Origin: Taeniopygia guttata
Taxonomy: Eukaryota > Chordata > Aves > Passeriformes > Estrildidae
Length of the DNA stretch: 64,000 nt
NCBI RefSeq assembly: GCF_048771995.1
Contig: NC_133026.1
Location: 103,199,001-103,263,000 of the forward strand
Direction: 5' to 3'
The position numbers were made by a program, and so were the translations under genes. Below, piece by piece: positions 11,349-23,572 of the stretch (its first letter is position 1; each line of letters begins with the position of its first letter). The notes beneath the pieces are model-generated. The model ran no database searches, was not told where the DNA came from, and was given only the letters and a program-made list of their open reading frames with translations.

Positions 11349-14300
11349 GTACAGTACATGAAATGGATTATATGCTTGCCATTGTTTTGGATTTCTACAT
11401 CTGTTTTACTGCTCATTATACAATGTTTGGTGTGTATTTTTCTTCTTGTTCTGACAGGTACCTATGTAGCGCTTGTACCAGCATAATCATTCTCCATGGT
11501 ACTAATGATGTTTTCCTAATTTATCATAAATACATCAGATGCAAGGATTTGTTTGAGTCTCTGTGCTGCTTGTTATTCAGCTCTGTTAAATTACACACAT
11601 GAGCACTAATCTATGAATCATAACACAGCAGGGGTCAGAAAGGCATGAATTAAATCATTGAAAGGGAATGTGTAAAACAATTATTTACATTACACTATCA
11701 CCAAAAAAAATATTTTCATCCAGCCTCACTGAATTAATTGTCGCTGGTTATTCATGCATTTCATAATGACTGGTAGCCACTTGAATGAGGCAGCATTGTT
11801 CCTACCTCAGCCTCAAGATCAGAAATTCCTTCTGATTTGCCCTTGTTAGAGAAAATTACATTTTGTTACCTCTAGTGGAATGAAAAAAGAAAACTAACCC
11901 TACCAAAGTTCATTCATGTTTACAGAAAAGACAAGAGTAAATAAACTGGAGTTGTGTAATCTTCTTTCTTAATTAATCTTTCCTACCCCCTACTTCCCCC
12001 ACAAAAAAAGATGTGCATAGGACTCCCAACTATCTGTTTGCAGGATTAGCTTTTGTAACAAAGCGCTTGAACTTAAAATCAACTGAGAATCTACAAAAGT
12101 TTTGACAGGAGATGAATCTCAAGCAAATAAAATAGCAATCCACAGCTTATCAGACTTCACAGGAAGACACAATTTTTTTTTCTTGCAGAAGGTGGTTATA
12201 AACACAGCACTATGTGCCTGGACAGGCTTATCTGTTTAGTAAAGTCTAAGAATTTACCATGAAATCCCTACATCAGCCTGATGAGATAGATGAGAGGTGC
12301 TGTGCTGAAGTAAGCCATCCCAGGGGTAGCTGCTGGAAAAGCTGCGACTTTTCTCTCAATTCTTCTTGGAAGGGCAATAATAACTATTGCCTGTGTGTTC
12401 AGTTCACTTCCTTTTTGTAGACTTCTACTGCTTCACAGCTGTTTGTTTTGGATATATTCTGAAAGAAGGGCTGATGTTCAGTGTTAAACACAGAAGAAAG
12501 ATCCAGGTGGGACAGGGATAGAGGAAAACTTCTCTATTATGTATTCTCATTCCCTGCCAGGCCTAAAATGCCATTATATTATTGTAATCCCTGATTTCAC
12601 CAATCCAAGAAACCAAGACTTCTTAGCAAAGACTCTGCAAAGCAATGGGTACAAGGAAATAATTTCCATGTTTGCAGAAGCCAAAATGAACAACGGTAAA
12701 GTGAATCATGGTTCTTGGGAGACCATCTCCCTGCTATCTCTTCTTAAGATAGTGTTACAAGTAACAAATGATGCTTTTGAAAGGTATAGAGGCCTCAAGT
12801 TTCCTAAGATCTGAGGAAAACCAAGTTCCAAATGCTCTTCAAGCTTTTGACAATCTCCCTCTTAAACTTTGAAGTTTACAGATGACCAGTATAATCACGT
12901 GAAACAATAATGAAATCTGGGGATTGTACGTGAGAGGAGTCTGCCAAGGCAGGCTTTGTGTACAAACCAATGAAGATGTGGTACAAACCACCTGAAGCTG
13001 CAATGACATGAAGTGAAACCTTCAGCAGTGATGTAGCCTTACAGGATTTCTGCCTGTGCACGGTGCCACCCTCACAGCTGTGCACATCAATGGGCTTTTT
13101 AGAGTCAGACAGGCTTCACAGATAAAAGAAACTTATTTCACTAGTCTGCTGTCTGATCCATTTTGCAGCATCGTTGCACAAGCAGTCATGCTGGTACAGC
13201 TGAAGGGGTAGTGTGGGAGTAGAAATACCTTAAGATAGGTGTTGATGCCAGAAATTTCTTCTCTTACAAACAACTGCCCTAAAAAAGGTAGGTACACTCT
13301 CAGTCCTCTGACTGGCAGTAGAGTCTGTCTCTCTTCACTGAGTAAAGGGAGCATTCAGGCTTAGTCTGAACTCAGACCAATTATGCATCTTAATGATAGT
13401 TCAACCCATCTCTGTAGAGCAGGGCAAGCTGCAATAGCCACAGGTATATTCTTGGTTTTCTTCCTCCTCTGCCAAATAAACCTAGTGTGCACTTCTGGTG
13501 AACCTCCATGTGGGTCCTCTACACCCCTCAGTCACTCTTCAGACATTGCAAGCCTTTGCTGTAAATCTGCTGAGCAAACAAGCAAAGCCAAGCAAAGAAA
13601 AGCCCTTCCATCAAAAGGTTGCTTCACTTTGTCAGTTATGGGATTTAAGGTGTATTTATCTCCCCAGAACCCCCAGTATCAAGGAAGTACTTCACCTCAC
13701 AGAACAGCTTCTGTAACTCCCATCCCTCACTGAGCATTTTTCCCACACACGTTGGTCAAGTGGCTCCCAACAAGAAGCTGCTAGTGGAACAGCCACTAAA
13801 GCTGGATATTTTGTACACACATGGCCAGTATGAAGCTACGGGTCACTTCATGACACTGTTATGGCACAAAAATTCTGTCTGCTGGAAAATGTTTTTCTTG
13901 CATGACTATCCATATTATATATAGTATTGGGAGTTAACAGCTACACTGATTGGACCCAGAATATTGTGGTTTTGTTCAAAGACACATCTGTGGTTAAATT
14001 TTAGCTTTATACTGTTGGTACAAATCTACTCATGGAGCTGGAGCTGAAGATGTGGTATTAAGTTCCAGCCCGTGCTCCTGGGGACCACCTGTTTGCAAGG
14101 AGAAGCAGAAAACAAAATGAATCTAAGACTCATATATGCTTTCTTAAAATCTTTTCTCTGCAGTACTCTGATTTGAGGCACTAACATTTAAACAAAATAA
14201 ACACCTGATTTTGATATGAATTCACATATGTATGAACATACAGACAGAAGGTAAAACCAAACAGTGAAGTACAATACCTGGAGTTACAGCTGCTCAGAGA

Positions 14301-14593
14301 TGTGCTCTGACAAACATGAACATCCAGCCTCCACAAAATACTGGATAAAATCCATCTGCATGTTGCAGGCTGAATATTGTCTTACCAGAGATGCTTTATA
14401 GATTAAGAATAATGAATATTCACTAATAACATCAGAAATGAGCACACCACAGAGAAACCAACTAGATGACCAACATGGTACAAGCTCTGTGTGCAGACAC
14501 TTAGTAGTTAAGGTGAATAGAAACTGCAAGTAGCCAGCTGATATCTCTGCTAAAATACATTCTGATTACCTGTCATGGTTTGGTTTTCATAAG
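11349..14593 (+). other. DLGAP1: DLGAP1 intron
   Basis: GT-AG intron between two exons identified by protein match. Apart from AT-rich sequence I see no repeat family, CpG patch or gene here. A canonical AATAAA lies at 11940-11945, which would matter only if the intron start were retained. Confidence 0.9.
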
Positions 14594-14685
14594 GTTGATG
14601 GTGCTGAAGAATCCACCATACCAGGTGATAATAAAGCAACCAGTAAGTTCCAGTCCATAGGAGTTCAAGTAGAGGAGGAGAAGTG
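14594..14685 (+). CDS. DLGAP1: DLGAP1 92-nt exon completing two LC8-binding motifs
   Basis: This small exon was found by looking for the segment that must lie between the SIGIQ and FRRFTRSNS exons. After TTTTCATAAG it reads in frame as VDGAEESTIPGDNK, then ATSKFQSIGVQVEEEK, and ends with TG before a GTGAGT donor. The next exon supplies C to make Cys. The human counterpart, from memory, is VDDAEEPDKTGENKAPSKFQ then SVGVQVEEEKC, so the ends are conserved and the middle has drifted. It completes the first LC8 motif (SIGIQ|VD) and contains the second (QSIGVQVE). These motifs are known in GKAP for binding dynein light chain, linking the scaffold to dynein or myosin V motors. Both splice sites and the reading phase fit exactly. 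Confidence 0.96.
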
Positions 14686-17600
14686 GTGAGTAAAAGTTAA
14701 TACTGTTTTTCTAAAGTAAATAATTATGTCACAACTAATTTTTAAGAGCCCTAGTTCCTGCACACATGACCACATAAACCTGCTTCCTGGATGAATTGTT
14801 AGATCACCCAGCTGAAAGGTTGCATCTTATAATTGTTGTAGCTCTTGTTTTTCAGAGAAGATTTTTCAGGACAAGTGAGAAAAATGGAAGAGAAGTGCCA
14901 CACATTTTGAGGTCTCACATACATTTTAATATTCTCTTTTTCCCCAGAAAATCTACCTAAACAGTGGACAGTGTTGCAGCTGGAGTATTAATATTGGGAT
15001 GGCTGCAGCAGCATAGAACTGATGAGGAAAGGTTTACCTTGTTTTTCAGCAGAATAATTTCAACCACTTGTAGCAGTGCAGTGGCAGAACCAAACTGAAT
15101 GCTTTTACTCAGGTATCTCACCCAGACATCTCTGCATTACAATTGCTCCCTTGAAAAAAGATTGTTGAGATTACAAACCAAGTCTGTAAAACTGTTCTTC
15201 CTACAATCTGCAGTATATCCTGAGTTAGTAAACAAATATCCTCCAAGAAAAAAAATATTTAAAAGAGTAAATAAACTAGAGCAGCTGTCTTAAAGGGTTA
15301 TGTTTCTTTTCTGATGACAAATTTGCAGGTACATTGCAGGGCAACATAACTGTGCATAACACTTGGGACACATAAACTTTTTGAGTGCACAGCCAAAACT
15401 GCAAATCTTATTTTCTTCCCAAAACTGGACTCAGTGGCTGAAGAAAAGCCAGAATCTCCCCTTGCCTTTGAGTGTGCAGGCCTGCCCTGTGTTGCTGTGA
15501 CTCCAAGCATCCACACAAGTCTTGCTTCTCTTTTCTCTGACCACTTGGGCACAGTGTGACTTTTGGATGCTGGTGCCACATTATTCATAACTCTGAGTGC
15601 CCTCCTGTGTCATAGGTGAAGCCTCGGTGCAGTATGACTTGTCAATGAGGGAAGTTATCCTTGTAATTTCTACAGAAAAAACTGGATGCAGCAAATCTGA
15701 GCTGACAAAATTCAGGCTCTTTCCCCTTCTCTGCCCTGCTGACTGCAGGAGCCAGTGGAGATGTCCATTTTCACATCATTTTTTCCTACATCTACTAAAA
15801 CTACTCAAAAATAGCAAGTGTATCTACAACATTTTCAATTCAACCAAATCTCCCGGTAAAATAGCGGAGTATTTTCCTGTGGTTTTAAAAGACTAAAGTG
15901 ATTTCAGCAAAAAGAAATGTGATTTTTGCAATGACCCTGCTAGGCTGTTACCAAGTTCCTCATTAACCTGCTAAAACATCTCTTGCTGGCAGACATTTCT
16001 TTATGTGTTAGACCTTAGCCCCATTTACCCTCAACTCTTCCAGCACTAGATAAATAAGCACATTAGAATGGATGCTGAAGGACCATTTCACTTCAGCCTG
16101 GGCACAAAGGAAATAACTACCCCAAAAGCCAACCCTCCCCCTCCCTGCAAAGAAAGAAAGAATTGGCTGTTTGTAAATACCTTACTTCCAAAGTCCTCTT
16201 TCTACAGCAGTTTTTATTGCTCCAGAGGAAAAGGTAAGATTTGCCTGTGAGAGTCTACCCTGAAAAAGCAATATTTCTGCATTACTTACTGACAGCAGTG
16301 TTTGGGGGTTTCCTTGCTGATAAAGTTGAGGTTGCTGCTGTTTGGAGCAGCAATCTATCCTGGACTTTCAGAAGTTAACTGGCTGGTAAAGGACAGCCCC
16401 TAATCCTTAGAAAATGAGTGCACTCAAGACACAAAGGGCTTATCATCACAGTTCGGCACAAATACTCTTTTTTTTTCCATAATACATCAGAGCACAATGT
16501 ATTGATTATCTGTTGCAGGAAGAGAATTGTAAATACAGTACATTCTTCACTGTCCCTGCACAGTAACATCTGCAAAGTCTAAGAAAAGCCCTTTTTAGCT
16601 GAATCTCTGAGAAATTATGTTTTTAAAATATTCCAGAAATACTAAATAAATGTAAAATTAGAAGAATGACACAGCAGGAAGGATAAATACAGTAAATTGA
16701 TCCTGTTTCCTTGACAGTCTAAGCTATTAATTACACTGTTACAAAACAATAAAGCTCTTTGCCTAATGCACCAAAAGCCTACCACAACTTTCATTCTTGG
16801 CTTCCTGCTCTTCCCTTCCCCTTTCCTTCACCTCATATGATTGTCATTCTCACACTACGGAGTCTTACCTCCTCATGTCCTTTTAAATATTCCTTCTTCT
16901 GTGTTCGGAGCAGGTAAACAAAACATTTTGCCTCTATTTCTTGATCTAAGTAATTCAAAAACAGAGCATCTTCACAGGACAGCCCTCTCTCTTCAATCTT
17001 CCATCACCTCAGACCTTTCCTTGGCCCTTCACTTTCTGTATCATGGGCCTCCTGCCAAGACATATGCCTCAGTCCTCCTCTTGTACTGCTTAAAGGATAA
17101 ATGTGCTTCCTGCTACCTGACCACATTACAACTGGATTCATTGCTGCTGTTTATCTCATCCTCAGTTCTTTATGCTGCTGGGTCTCACTAATATTTTTCA
17201 GACCCATTCCCTACCTGCAGCTCTGGGATTTCTAGCATTTATAGAGTAACTCTGTCCAGTCATTCTCCTGGAGAGAAATTGGTACGCATTTCTTTCAGCC
17301 GCATGATCTTACTGCTGTTAATCTTTTATCTCTCACCTGACTTTCCCCATGATGCTGACAAAACCCTAACCAAAATGTTGTTCCCTTTTTCCTTCCAAGG
17401 CAGTTTTGAAAAGTGCACCTAATGTAACTCATCCAAGCAATCTCAGGGTACTTCAATTTCTGTCCATTTCTGTTTGTCCTTTCTTTCTACCTGTAACTTC
17501 TTCTTGACCTCAAGGGACCACCCTCCTCACTTAGAGAAGATAATTGAGTTGTTAAAAGTCAACCAGTTCTACTGAAGAAGACAAAAAAGAAATAATTTAT

Positions 17601-18309
17601 TCTGCCAAAAACAATTAGCATGCATTCTTCTTGAACAAGGGTTTTTCAGTCCCATAGTTCTGTGATCAGTTTTAGTCTCTCTTGCAATTTATCTTGCCTG
17701 CCCAAAGATCTCCTCCTATTACATTCTCACCTCCAAAATGGTCTTGCTCATTGTTCTAGATGTACCATCTGCTGGTAATTGTACCTGATTTGCCATCACA
17801 ATAATTTTTGAATACTGAAACAATGGTAGTTTCTGGTGGAAGAACACTGCCACAAGAGACTGCAGTGGACAGATGGTCCTTCTCCCTCTTCTCTGTTTTC
17901 TGGGGCACCAAGGAAGGTGCCCCCATATCTTGATGCACAAAAGTGTGTCTTACCACAAGATACACAAAGTACATGCTACCACAGCACACCTCTTGATATG
18001 GTATAAAGTGGAATCATTTGAAATAGTAATATGGTAACATAAAGCAAATAATCAAACAAAAACCCTGTGCTGTCTCCTCCAAGAAAAAAAAAAAAAACTC
18101 ACATTTTTGAATTTTGTTACTATAAAAATGCATATTTTTCATGTTTTTTCCTGTCGGTTTTTGTGTTTGGTTACTTACTGTCCAACCAAAAAGGCTCAGG
18201 TTTTGGTGTTCTTCCCTAACTCTAACTCAAATTTCTCAACACTGCACTCTGTCAACCTTTCAAGTCTGTATTTTGGATAAGCTAAGCAGGAAGTACATGA
18301 CATGACATT

Positions 18310-18397
18310 TGGGGGATGTCCTGTGCAGGGCTAAGAGTTGGACTTGATGATCCTTTTGGGTACTTTGCAACTAAGAATACTCTGTGATTCTGTGAAC
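18310..18397 (+). mobile_element. CR1 LINE terminal fragment
   Basis: The sequence reads GGGCTAAGAGTTGGACTTGATGATCC and ends in ACTCTGTGATTCTGTGAA. This is the sense-strand terminus of a CR1 subfamily that carries the GTTGGACTTGATGATC block. Only about 90 bp of the extreme 3' end remains. It lies just upstream of a second CR1 tail in the same orientation. Confidence 0.85.
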
Positions 18398-18483
18398 TAC
18401 TTGCATGACTTTTCTCAGCAGCATTTTCTGGCTATGTTCTCCATGGTGGAAGCCATTCCAGTGAGAAATTCTGAAGGTCATAA

Positions 18484-18620
18484 GTGTCCCATCCCTGGAA
18501 ACATTCAAGGTCAGGCTGAACAGGGCTTGGAGCAATCTGATCTAGTTGAAGATGTCCCTGCTCCTTGCAGGGAGGTTGGACTAGATGACCTTTAAGTGTC
18601 CCTTGCAACCCACATTCAAT
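18484..18620 (+). mobile_element. CR1 LINE 3' tail, second copy
   Basis: This tail is sense strand. It has CCCATCCCTGGAAACATTCAAGGTCAGG, GGGCTTGGAGCAATCTGATCTAGTTGAAGATGTCCCTGC and GGTTGGACTAGATGACCTTTAA, which is the standard CR1 tail. The terminal ATTCTATGATTC motif has decayed to CATTCAATCC. It differs in subfamily from the fragment 90 bp upstream, which suggests two separate insertions. A 176-codon antisense open frame across this area is only the reverse strand of the repeat plus GC-rich flank. Confidence 0.92.
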
Positions 18621-20040
18621 CCTCTGGCCAGTCCCATCCTGATGGGACTCCTTCCCCACATCACCTCCCAACCTGTGTATGCATGGAGGAGGAACTCCTG
18701 CTCTGGTCCACAAAAGGCAAAGCAGGCCCTGGCTCTGACAGGGCCAATCTCCTTCTCTGACCACAGCTGCCTGTGAGCCAAGGGAATGCTTACAGCCCTT
18801 CTGGCTCCCAGCCAGCTGGTGGGCTGCTGCAAGCCTGGCCTTGGAAGAATTGGCCATGAATTTCTGATCACACCCTGCTGGCTGGCAATAGCCTCCCTGC
18901 ACCAGACCGAACCCTGGAGGGAGGCTGAATGCTCCAACCAGCATCTCTGCTCTGCAATGCAAAGGCCAAGAGATGGTAAAAAAACAACAAATAAACCAAC
19001 TAGCTTAAAATAATGTGATGAACAAAGATGAGCAACTGCAAGGAATGGAGTTGGAGCAGGAATATTGTTCCTGCCCTTAGAAACACAGTACTATAGCTAC
19101 TAACTCCTTCTGCAGTTTGTTTTGTTCTGCTGACAGCAGCTGCAACCTTAGCAGAGAAGCCCACCACCAAGGAGGAGGACAGTCAGTGGGTAAAGTAAGG
19201 CTGAATTTAACCTAAATACCTGTGAGATTGACCATGCATCAGTTGGTTTGAAATTCAGATCTTTTCTGGGGTTTTGGGTTTGGATTTTTTTTTTTTTTTC
19301 TAAGGAAGGAATTAAGTTATCTAAGTTGAATTGCAAACATGTTTTGCAAAAGAAAGGCAAATACTTAGAAGCTGAGAGTTGAATGCCACCAAGTGACCTT
19401 GTTGTTGTTCAAAACACATCATTCTGTTGTTCTCCATACTGGTCTATCCAGTCTGAGGTTTCACGGCTTTCTGCACCCTAGGCCAGATATCTGCTGCAGT
19501 TCTCTGAAGATGTAATTATTACACCTTGTGCCTGCAGGGCACAACTGAGTACAAAAGGGCCAAGCCTGAAAGAAGAAGCAGCAGCAAATATCTGTTTTGA
19601 ACTTTTATCTTTTTTTTTTTAGGTAGACTTGTGAATGTTTTATATGGTAGAAGTAGCAGAAACTTTAACTTCAACAGCTCTCCTCTAGTATGGAGCTTTA
19701 ACTGAGAGCAAAGCAAAAAATGCTCATGTGGGACACAAATGGTATTTCATGAGAGTAAAAAATTCTGGAAGTGAGTGAGGAAGCTGTGTCAGAGACTAAA
19801 ATTACCATCTATTAGGCATTTTATATAGATGAGTTGGAGGCAGGCAGATAGTAAGTGCCTTCCTACATTTCCATTTTATTCAAAATACATTTCCTTGGAA
19901 GTTTTTTTTTTAATTTTGAACTGATGGTATATTCTATTGCCAAGTTGTTTTTCTTTTGAAGACAGATACCTTACATAATCCAGTGCCAAAAAACTGTCAT
20001 GCAAACCTGTAGCATATTATTATTTAGATAAAACAAAGGC

Positions 20041-20061
20041 AAAAAAAAAAAAAAAAAAAAA
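20041..20061. repeat. A21 homopolymer run
   Basis: Twenty-one A residues after AAAACAAAGGC. No retrocopy was recognised upstream. Confidence 0.95.
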
Positions 20062-20854
20062 GTAGGTCATTCTATTTCATTTGTAAAGCAGAATCTGGCT
20101 TTGGTGGTACTAGCTCATACTGAACTCAGTAAAAGCACACTCCTGAAAGACTTGAAACATAGAGCCTCCAGCAATACATCCTCGTGAAAGCAGACCTTGA
20201 TGCTTTCACATTTGGGTTTTGGTATACACTGAAAAGCCAGGGTGTTAACTGAAAGCCCAAGTAGTCATCTGAAACAGAGGAGTGCCAGAGTCTAGGGCAA
20301 TGGAGAAAGAAGGTGGCTGTGACATGGAGGCAGGGACATGGAGAGGAGCAAGCCTGGACTAAGGCATTTGCTTTTCTCACCAGTGCTATGGAAGGTGTGG
20401 AAAAGTACACAGTGTACTAATGCCTTGGCTCTCAGTGAACCCTGACTAAATGACTAAAAAGAAATCCTCAGTCAGCACGTGCCTGTGTGGGCACACATGT
20501 TCTTGTGTGTGTTTATGTGTGTATGTGCGTGTTTGTGTATTCCAATGAAGATAAGGGATTTGTCAGGCTGGTGGTCAAATTAAAGCAATTTCTAAAAAAA
20601 CTAACATGGATTGGACAATAGATTTTCACTGTAATGCAAGCCTAATGCTAGTGTCTTTCTAATCACCAATACTAGTATGACAGCTTTTCTCTGCCAGGGG
20701 CCTGTAGCAGATACTTAGGAAAAGTATAAAGGAGAGTGTGTTAAGCATAAAGTGTGTGAACTAAGCACTGCTTCTCCTAGTAGACATTCCCAATTTAGTA
20801 TTCTGTTGTTCAGGGACTTCCCAAGCCAAATATGAGATGTATAATGGCTCTTCC

Positions 20855-21165
20855 TGTGAATTTGATCAAGTTCTCTTTTAACCTATTTTTACCTAATTTA
20901 ATCACACATTGTGTGATTAGTGTGTGAAGAAGTGCTTCCTTTCATTAGATGTAGATCTTTAGACCTCTGAGCCTTGCAACTGTCTGCCTTCCTCCCCGCA
21001 GTTATTGCACTCAGAGAAATGGTGAAACATCCTCTAGTCAGAATTTCATAGATCTCTCATAATCCTCCTCAGCCATCTCTTTTCTAAACCTTTTTTCCTA
21101 TGGAAGGGATTCCACCTCCCCAGTGACCCTTGTCCTCCTTTTCTAACTTTTTCTGCTGTTTCAGT
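20855..21165 (-). mobile_element. Ancient CR1/L3-like LINE fragment
   Basis: On the plus strand this reads as the reverse complement of an amniote L3/CR1-like element. It has GAATTTGATCAAGTTCTCTTTTAACC, GTGTGAAGAAGTGCTTCCTTTCATTAG, ATTTCATAGATCTCTCATAATCCTCCTCAGCCATCTCTTTTCTAAACC, CCTATGGAAGGGATTCCA and CTTGTCCTCCTTTTCTAACTTTTTC in the expected order. The match is to the L3-type consensus as I remember it rather than to the young avian CR1 tails elsewhere in the window. Divergence is high, consistent with an insertion before the bird radiation. Confidence 0.75.
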
Positions 21166-23153
21166 CCATAAAAAAATGCTTTTCTCTGCTTTCCAAAGGA
21201 TAAATACTACCAAGCTGAAGAATTCTGCGCACTCTTTATTTTTTTGTTTGCTGGTGCATATCACACACAATTACAGTGGTACAACCATGATTTTTGTATC
21301 ATTTAACATCTGTTACAAAAGAGCTGCAAGCAGCAGGCACTATGTTAAAATCCTTGTGATTATTAAAAAAAATATGTATACAATCTATTATTAAAGTTTT
21401 CCTGGGATTGGTATGGCTGAGATGTTAATTAACAAACCTTCTTCTGGAGAGGAATTGGGCTTTTTTTTTTTTTTTTGGAGGACCTTTCTCAACTCCAGTT
21501 TTGCTTTGTTCTGCTCCACTCAAAGCCCCAGATCAACAGCCATTAATTTCCTCTATCAGCAGGACCAATTACAATCCTCCTTGAAGTCTGCTATAGTCCT
21601 CCTGAGCTATCTGGATGCACCAGGTATATAGGACATTAAATTCTCCCCCAGTATCCTTCCATCTGCTCCCTCACCAGCTGCAGACTAAACATTCTTGATG
21701 AAATTTTGCTGTCAGTTGTACTTGTCTAACTGGTTATTGCTCTTCAGTAGAAGGTAGAATATAAATGAAAGGAAGTGAAATGGTGTCCAGCATCCAGTTC
21801 CTCCATCTCTTCAGCATTTTCACTGCTGGTGGAGCACAAACTAGAAAAAGAACTGTCAATGGCAAAATAGCCAAAATATCACAGGGTAATGGGTAATGTG
21901 TCCTAACACCAGTTTCAAGTGTAGACGTGAGATTGAGAACAAATTGGAGACTAACTACTGTCTGCATGAGAGCACAGGCATTCTGGATTTGTAAGAGGAG
22001 GAGATGGGAATCTGTCCCTATTCAGTTCAAAACTGTTAATCTTGAACCCTAAATATTAATGATTTAAGAAACATCTCTGTTAATTACTTCATGGTTCTAC
22101 CTTCTTTTTCATCATGGGACAAGAGAGCAGTCTGCCACATTTGTTTTCCACTTATATCCTCCACAATTCACTGCTGACCAAACGGGCTCTCAATACCACC
22201 TCCTGTAACATCAGTCGTCTTTCGCTCATTATACTTCTCTGTGCTCCTCCTCTGTCAGCCTTCTCAGTCAGATGCCTCAGACTGCTATCCAAAGTGATTT
22301 TTACATAAAGAAAACCCACCCCAACCCAAACCCCCAAACCTCCTCTCTCCCCTGTTTGTGCCTTCACCCTCAGATGCCCCAACAGAGGAGAATTCTGCAA
22401 GGTGAGAGGAAGTTGCCTACAGGAGAGCAGTGATCACAATGAGGGTAACACAAACAGGCAGAGTGCTAGCTTTGGTGAAAAAGAGATCATTTTGAAACTG
22501 AAGTTTGAATGTGAAAAATAGAATGTCTGGACACTGGCAATAGGCACTAAAATTGTGAGAGATGGCAGATACATAATTATGAAGAGTAAATATGAAGAAG
22601 CAATAAAAATATTTATCTGAGTTTAAAGTACTTTTTTGTATAAATGGAACGTATAATATTACATATGTAGTAGACTCATTGGTATTAGTATCTTACTGAT
22701 TTCACATGTATGATTTTTAAATGTAGCTTGTGAGTTTGGATGTGTAACTTCAAAGGGGTGCAAGTTTTAAAAATTGAAAGATAAACCACTTCTGCAAAAT
22801 TGGACCCCTTTAACTTTTCATTAATCAGTAACCTAAAATCTTGAGCTACTGGCATTGTTAGCTCTCTCTTGGCCTTGCCTTTGGCTTTGTTATATCACAT
22901 AACAATTAGCGGTCCTTGTCCCAATAAACAGTGAGCTTGCATGGAAAAAGAGAGATGCTTGTTTGTTTGCTTGCAATGAGAAAAAAAGCTTATGCTGATC
23001 ATTTCAAGAAAAAAGACACCTTTTTTACACGAGTGTAGCACTGAGAGGAGTGACTGCCAGGCTTAGGAAAAGTGGCAGAATCTTAGTATGTCCTTCCATA
23101 CCAAATTACCTAGAAAAAACTTTCTAAACATTTTCTGTTTGTGCTCTCCAAAG

Positions 23154-23572
23154 CTTTCGCAGGTTTACACGATCTAATAGTGTAACAACAGCTGTGCAAG
23201 CAGACCTGGATTTCCATGAGAACTTTGAAATAATTGACCCTCAAGAGGACAATACATGTTCTGGACAAATATCAAGACAGTTTTCCCGAGACGCAAGCAC
23301 CTCTACCGTTAGCATACAAGGGTCAGGAAACCATTACCATGCATGTGCAGTGGATGATGACTTTGAGACAGATTTTGATCCGTCAATTTTACCTCCTCCT
23401 GACCCATGGATTGACTCTATTACTGAAGATCCTCTGGAGGCTGTTCAAAGGTCAGTGTGCCCGCGAGATGGCCACTGGTTTCTGAAGCTACTTCAGGCAG
23501 AGAGAGATCGTATGGAGGGTTGGTGCCAACAGATGGAGAGAGAAGAACGTGAAAACAACTTACCTGAAGACA
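23154..23572 (+). CDS. DLGAP1: DLGAP1 exon, start of GKAP homology domain
   Basis: This is the largest visible exon (419 nt). The acceptor is CTCTCCAAAG. The first base completes Cys with the TG of the 92-nt exon, 139 codons follow, and a final A is the first base of Ile. Recognisable pieces in order are FRRFTRSNSVTTAVQADLDF with a basic RRFTRSNS phosphosite-like motif, SRQFSRDASTSTVSIQGSGN, an acidic DDDFETDFDPSILPPPDP segment and WIDSITEDPLEAVQRSV. The helical GHWFLKLLQAERDRMEGWCQ begins the GKAP homology (GH1) domain. The N-terminal third (ENFEIIDPQEDNTCSGQIS) is less like human than the rest. The donor is A|GTAAGT. Without splicing the frame stops two codons later. Confidence 0.98.

Larger units (their letters stand above)
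14686..23153 (+). other. DLGAP1: DLGAP1 intron with three LINE remnants
   Basis: GT-AG intron. It holds two CR1 tails in tandem near 18.3-18.6 kb, an ancient CR1/L3-like fragment at 20.9-21.2 kb and A-runs at 18084-18096 and 20041-20061. Positions 18620-18970 are moderately GC-rich and unassigned. The remainder shows nothing I can name. Confidence 0.9.

Noticed and set aside
18432-18962. A 176-codon minus-strand open frame, the second longest unexplained one in the window
   Set aside because: Its C-terminal part is the antisense of the CR1 tail at 18484-18620 and the rest is GC-rich flank; no protein-like domain is visible.
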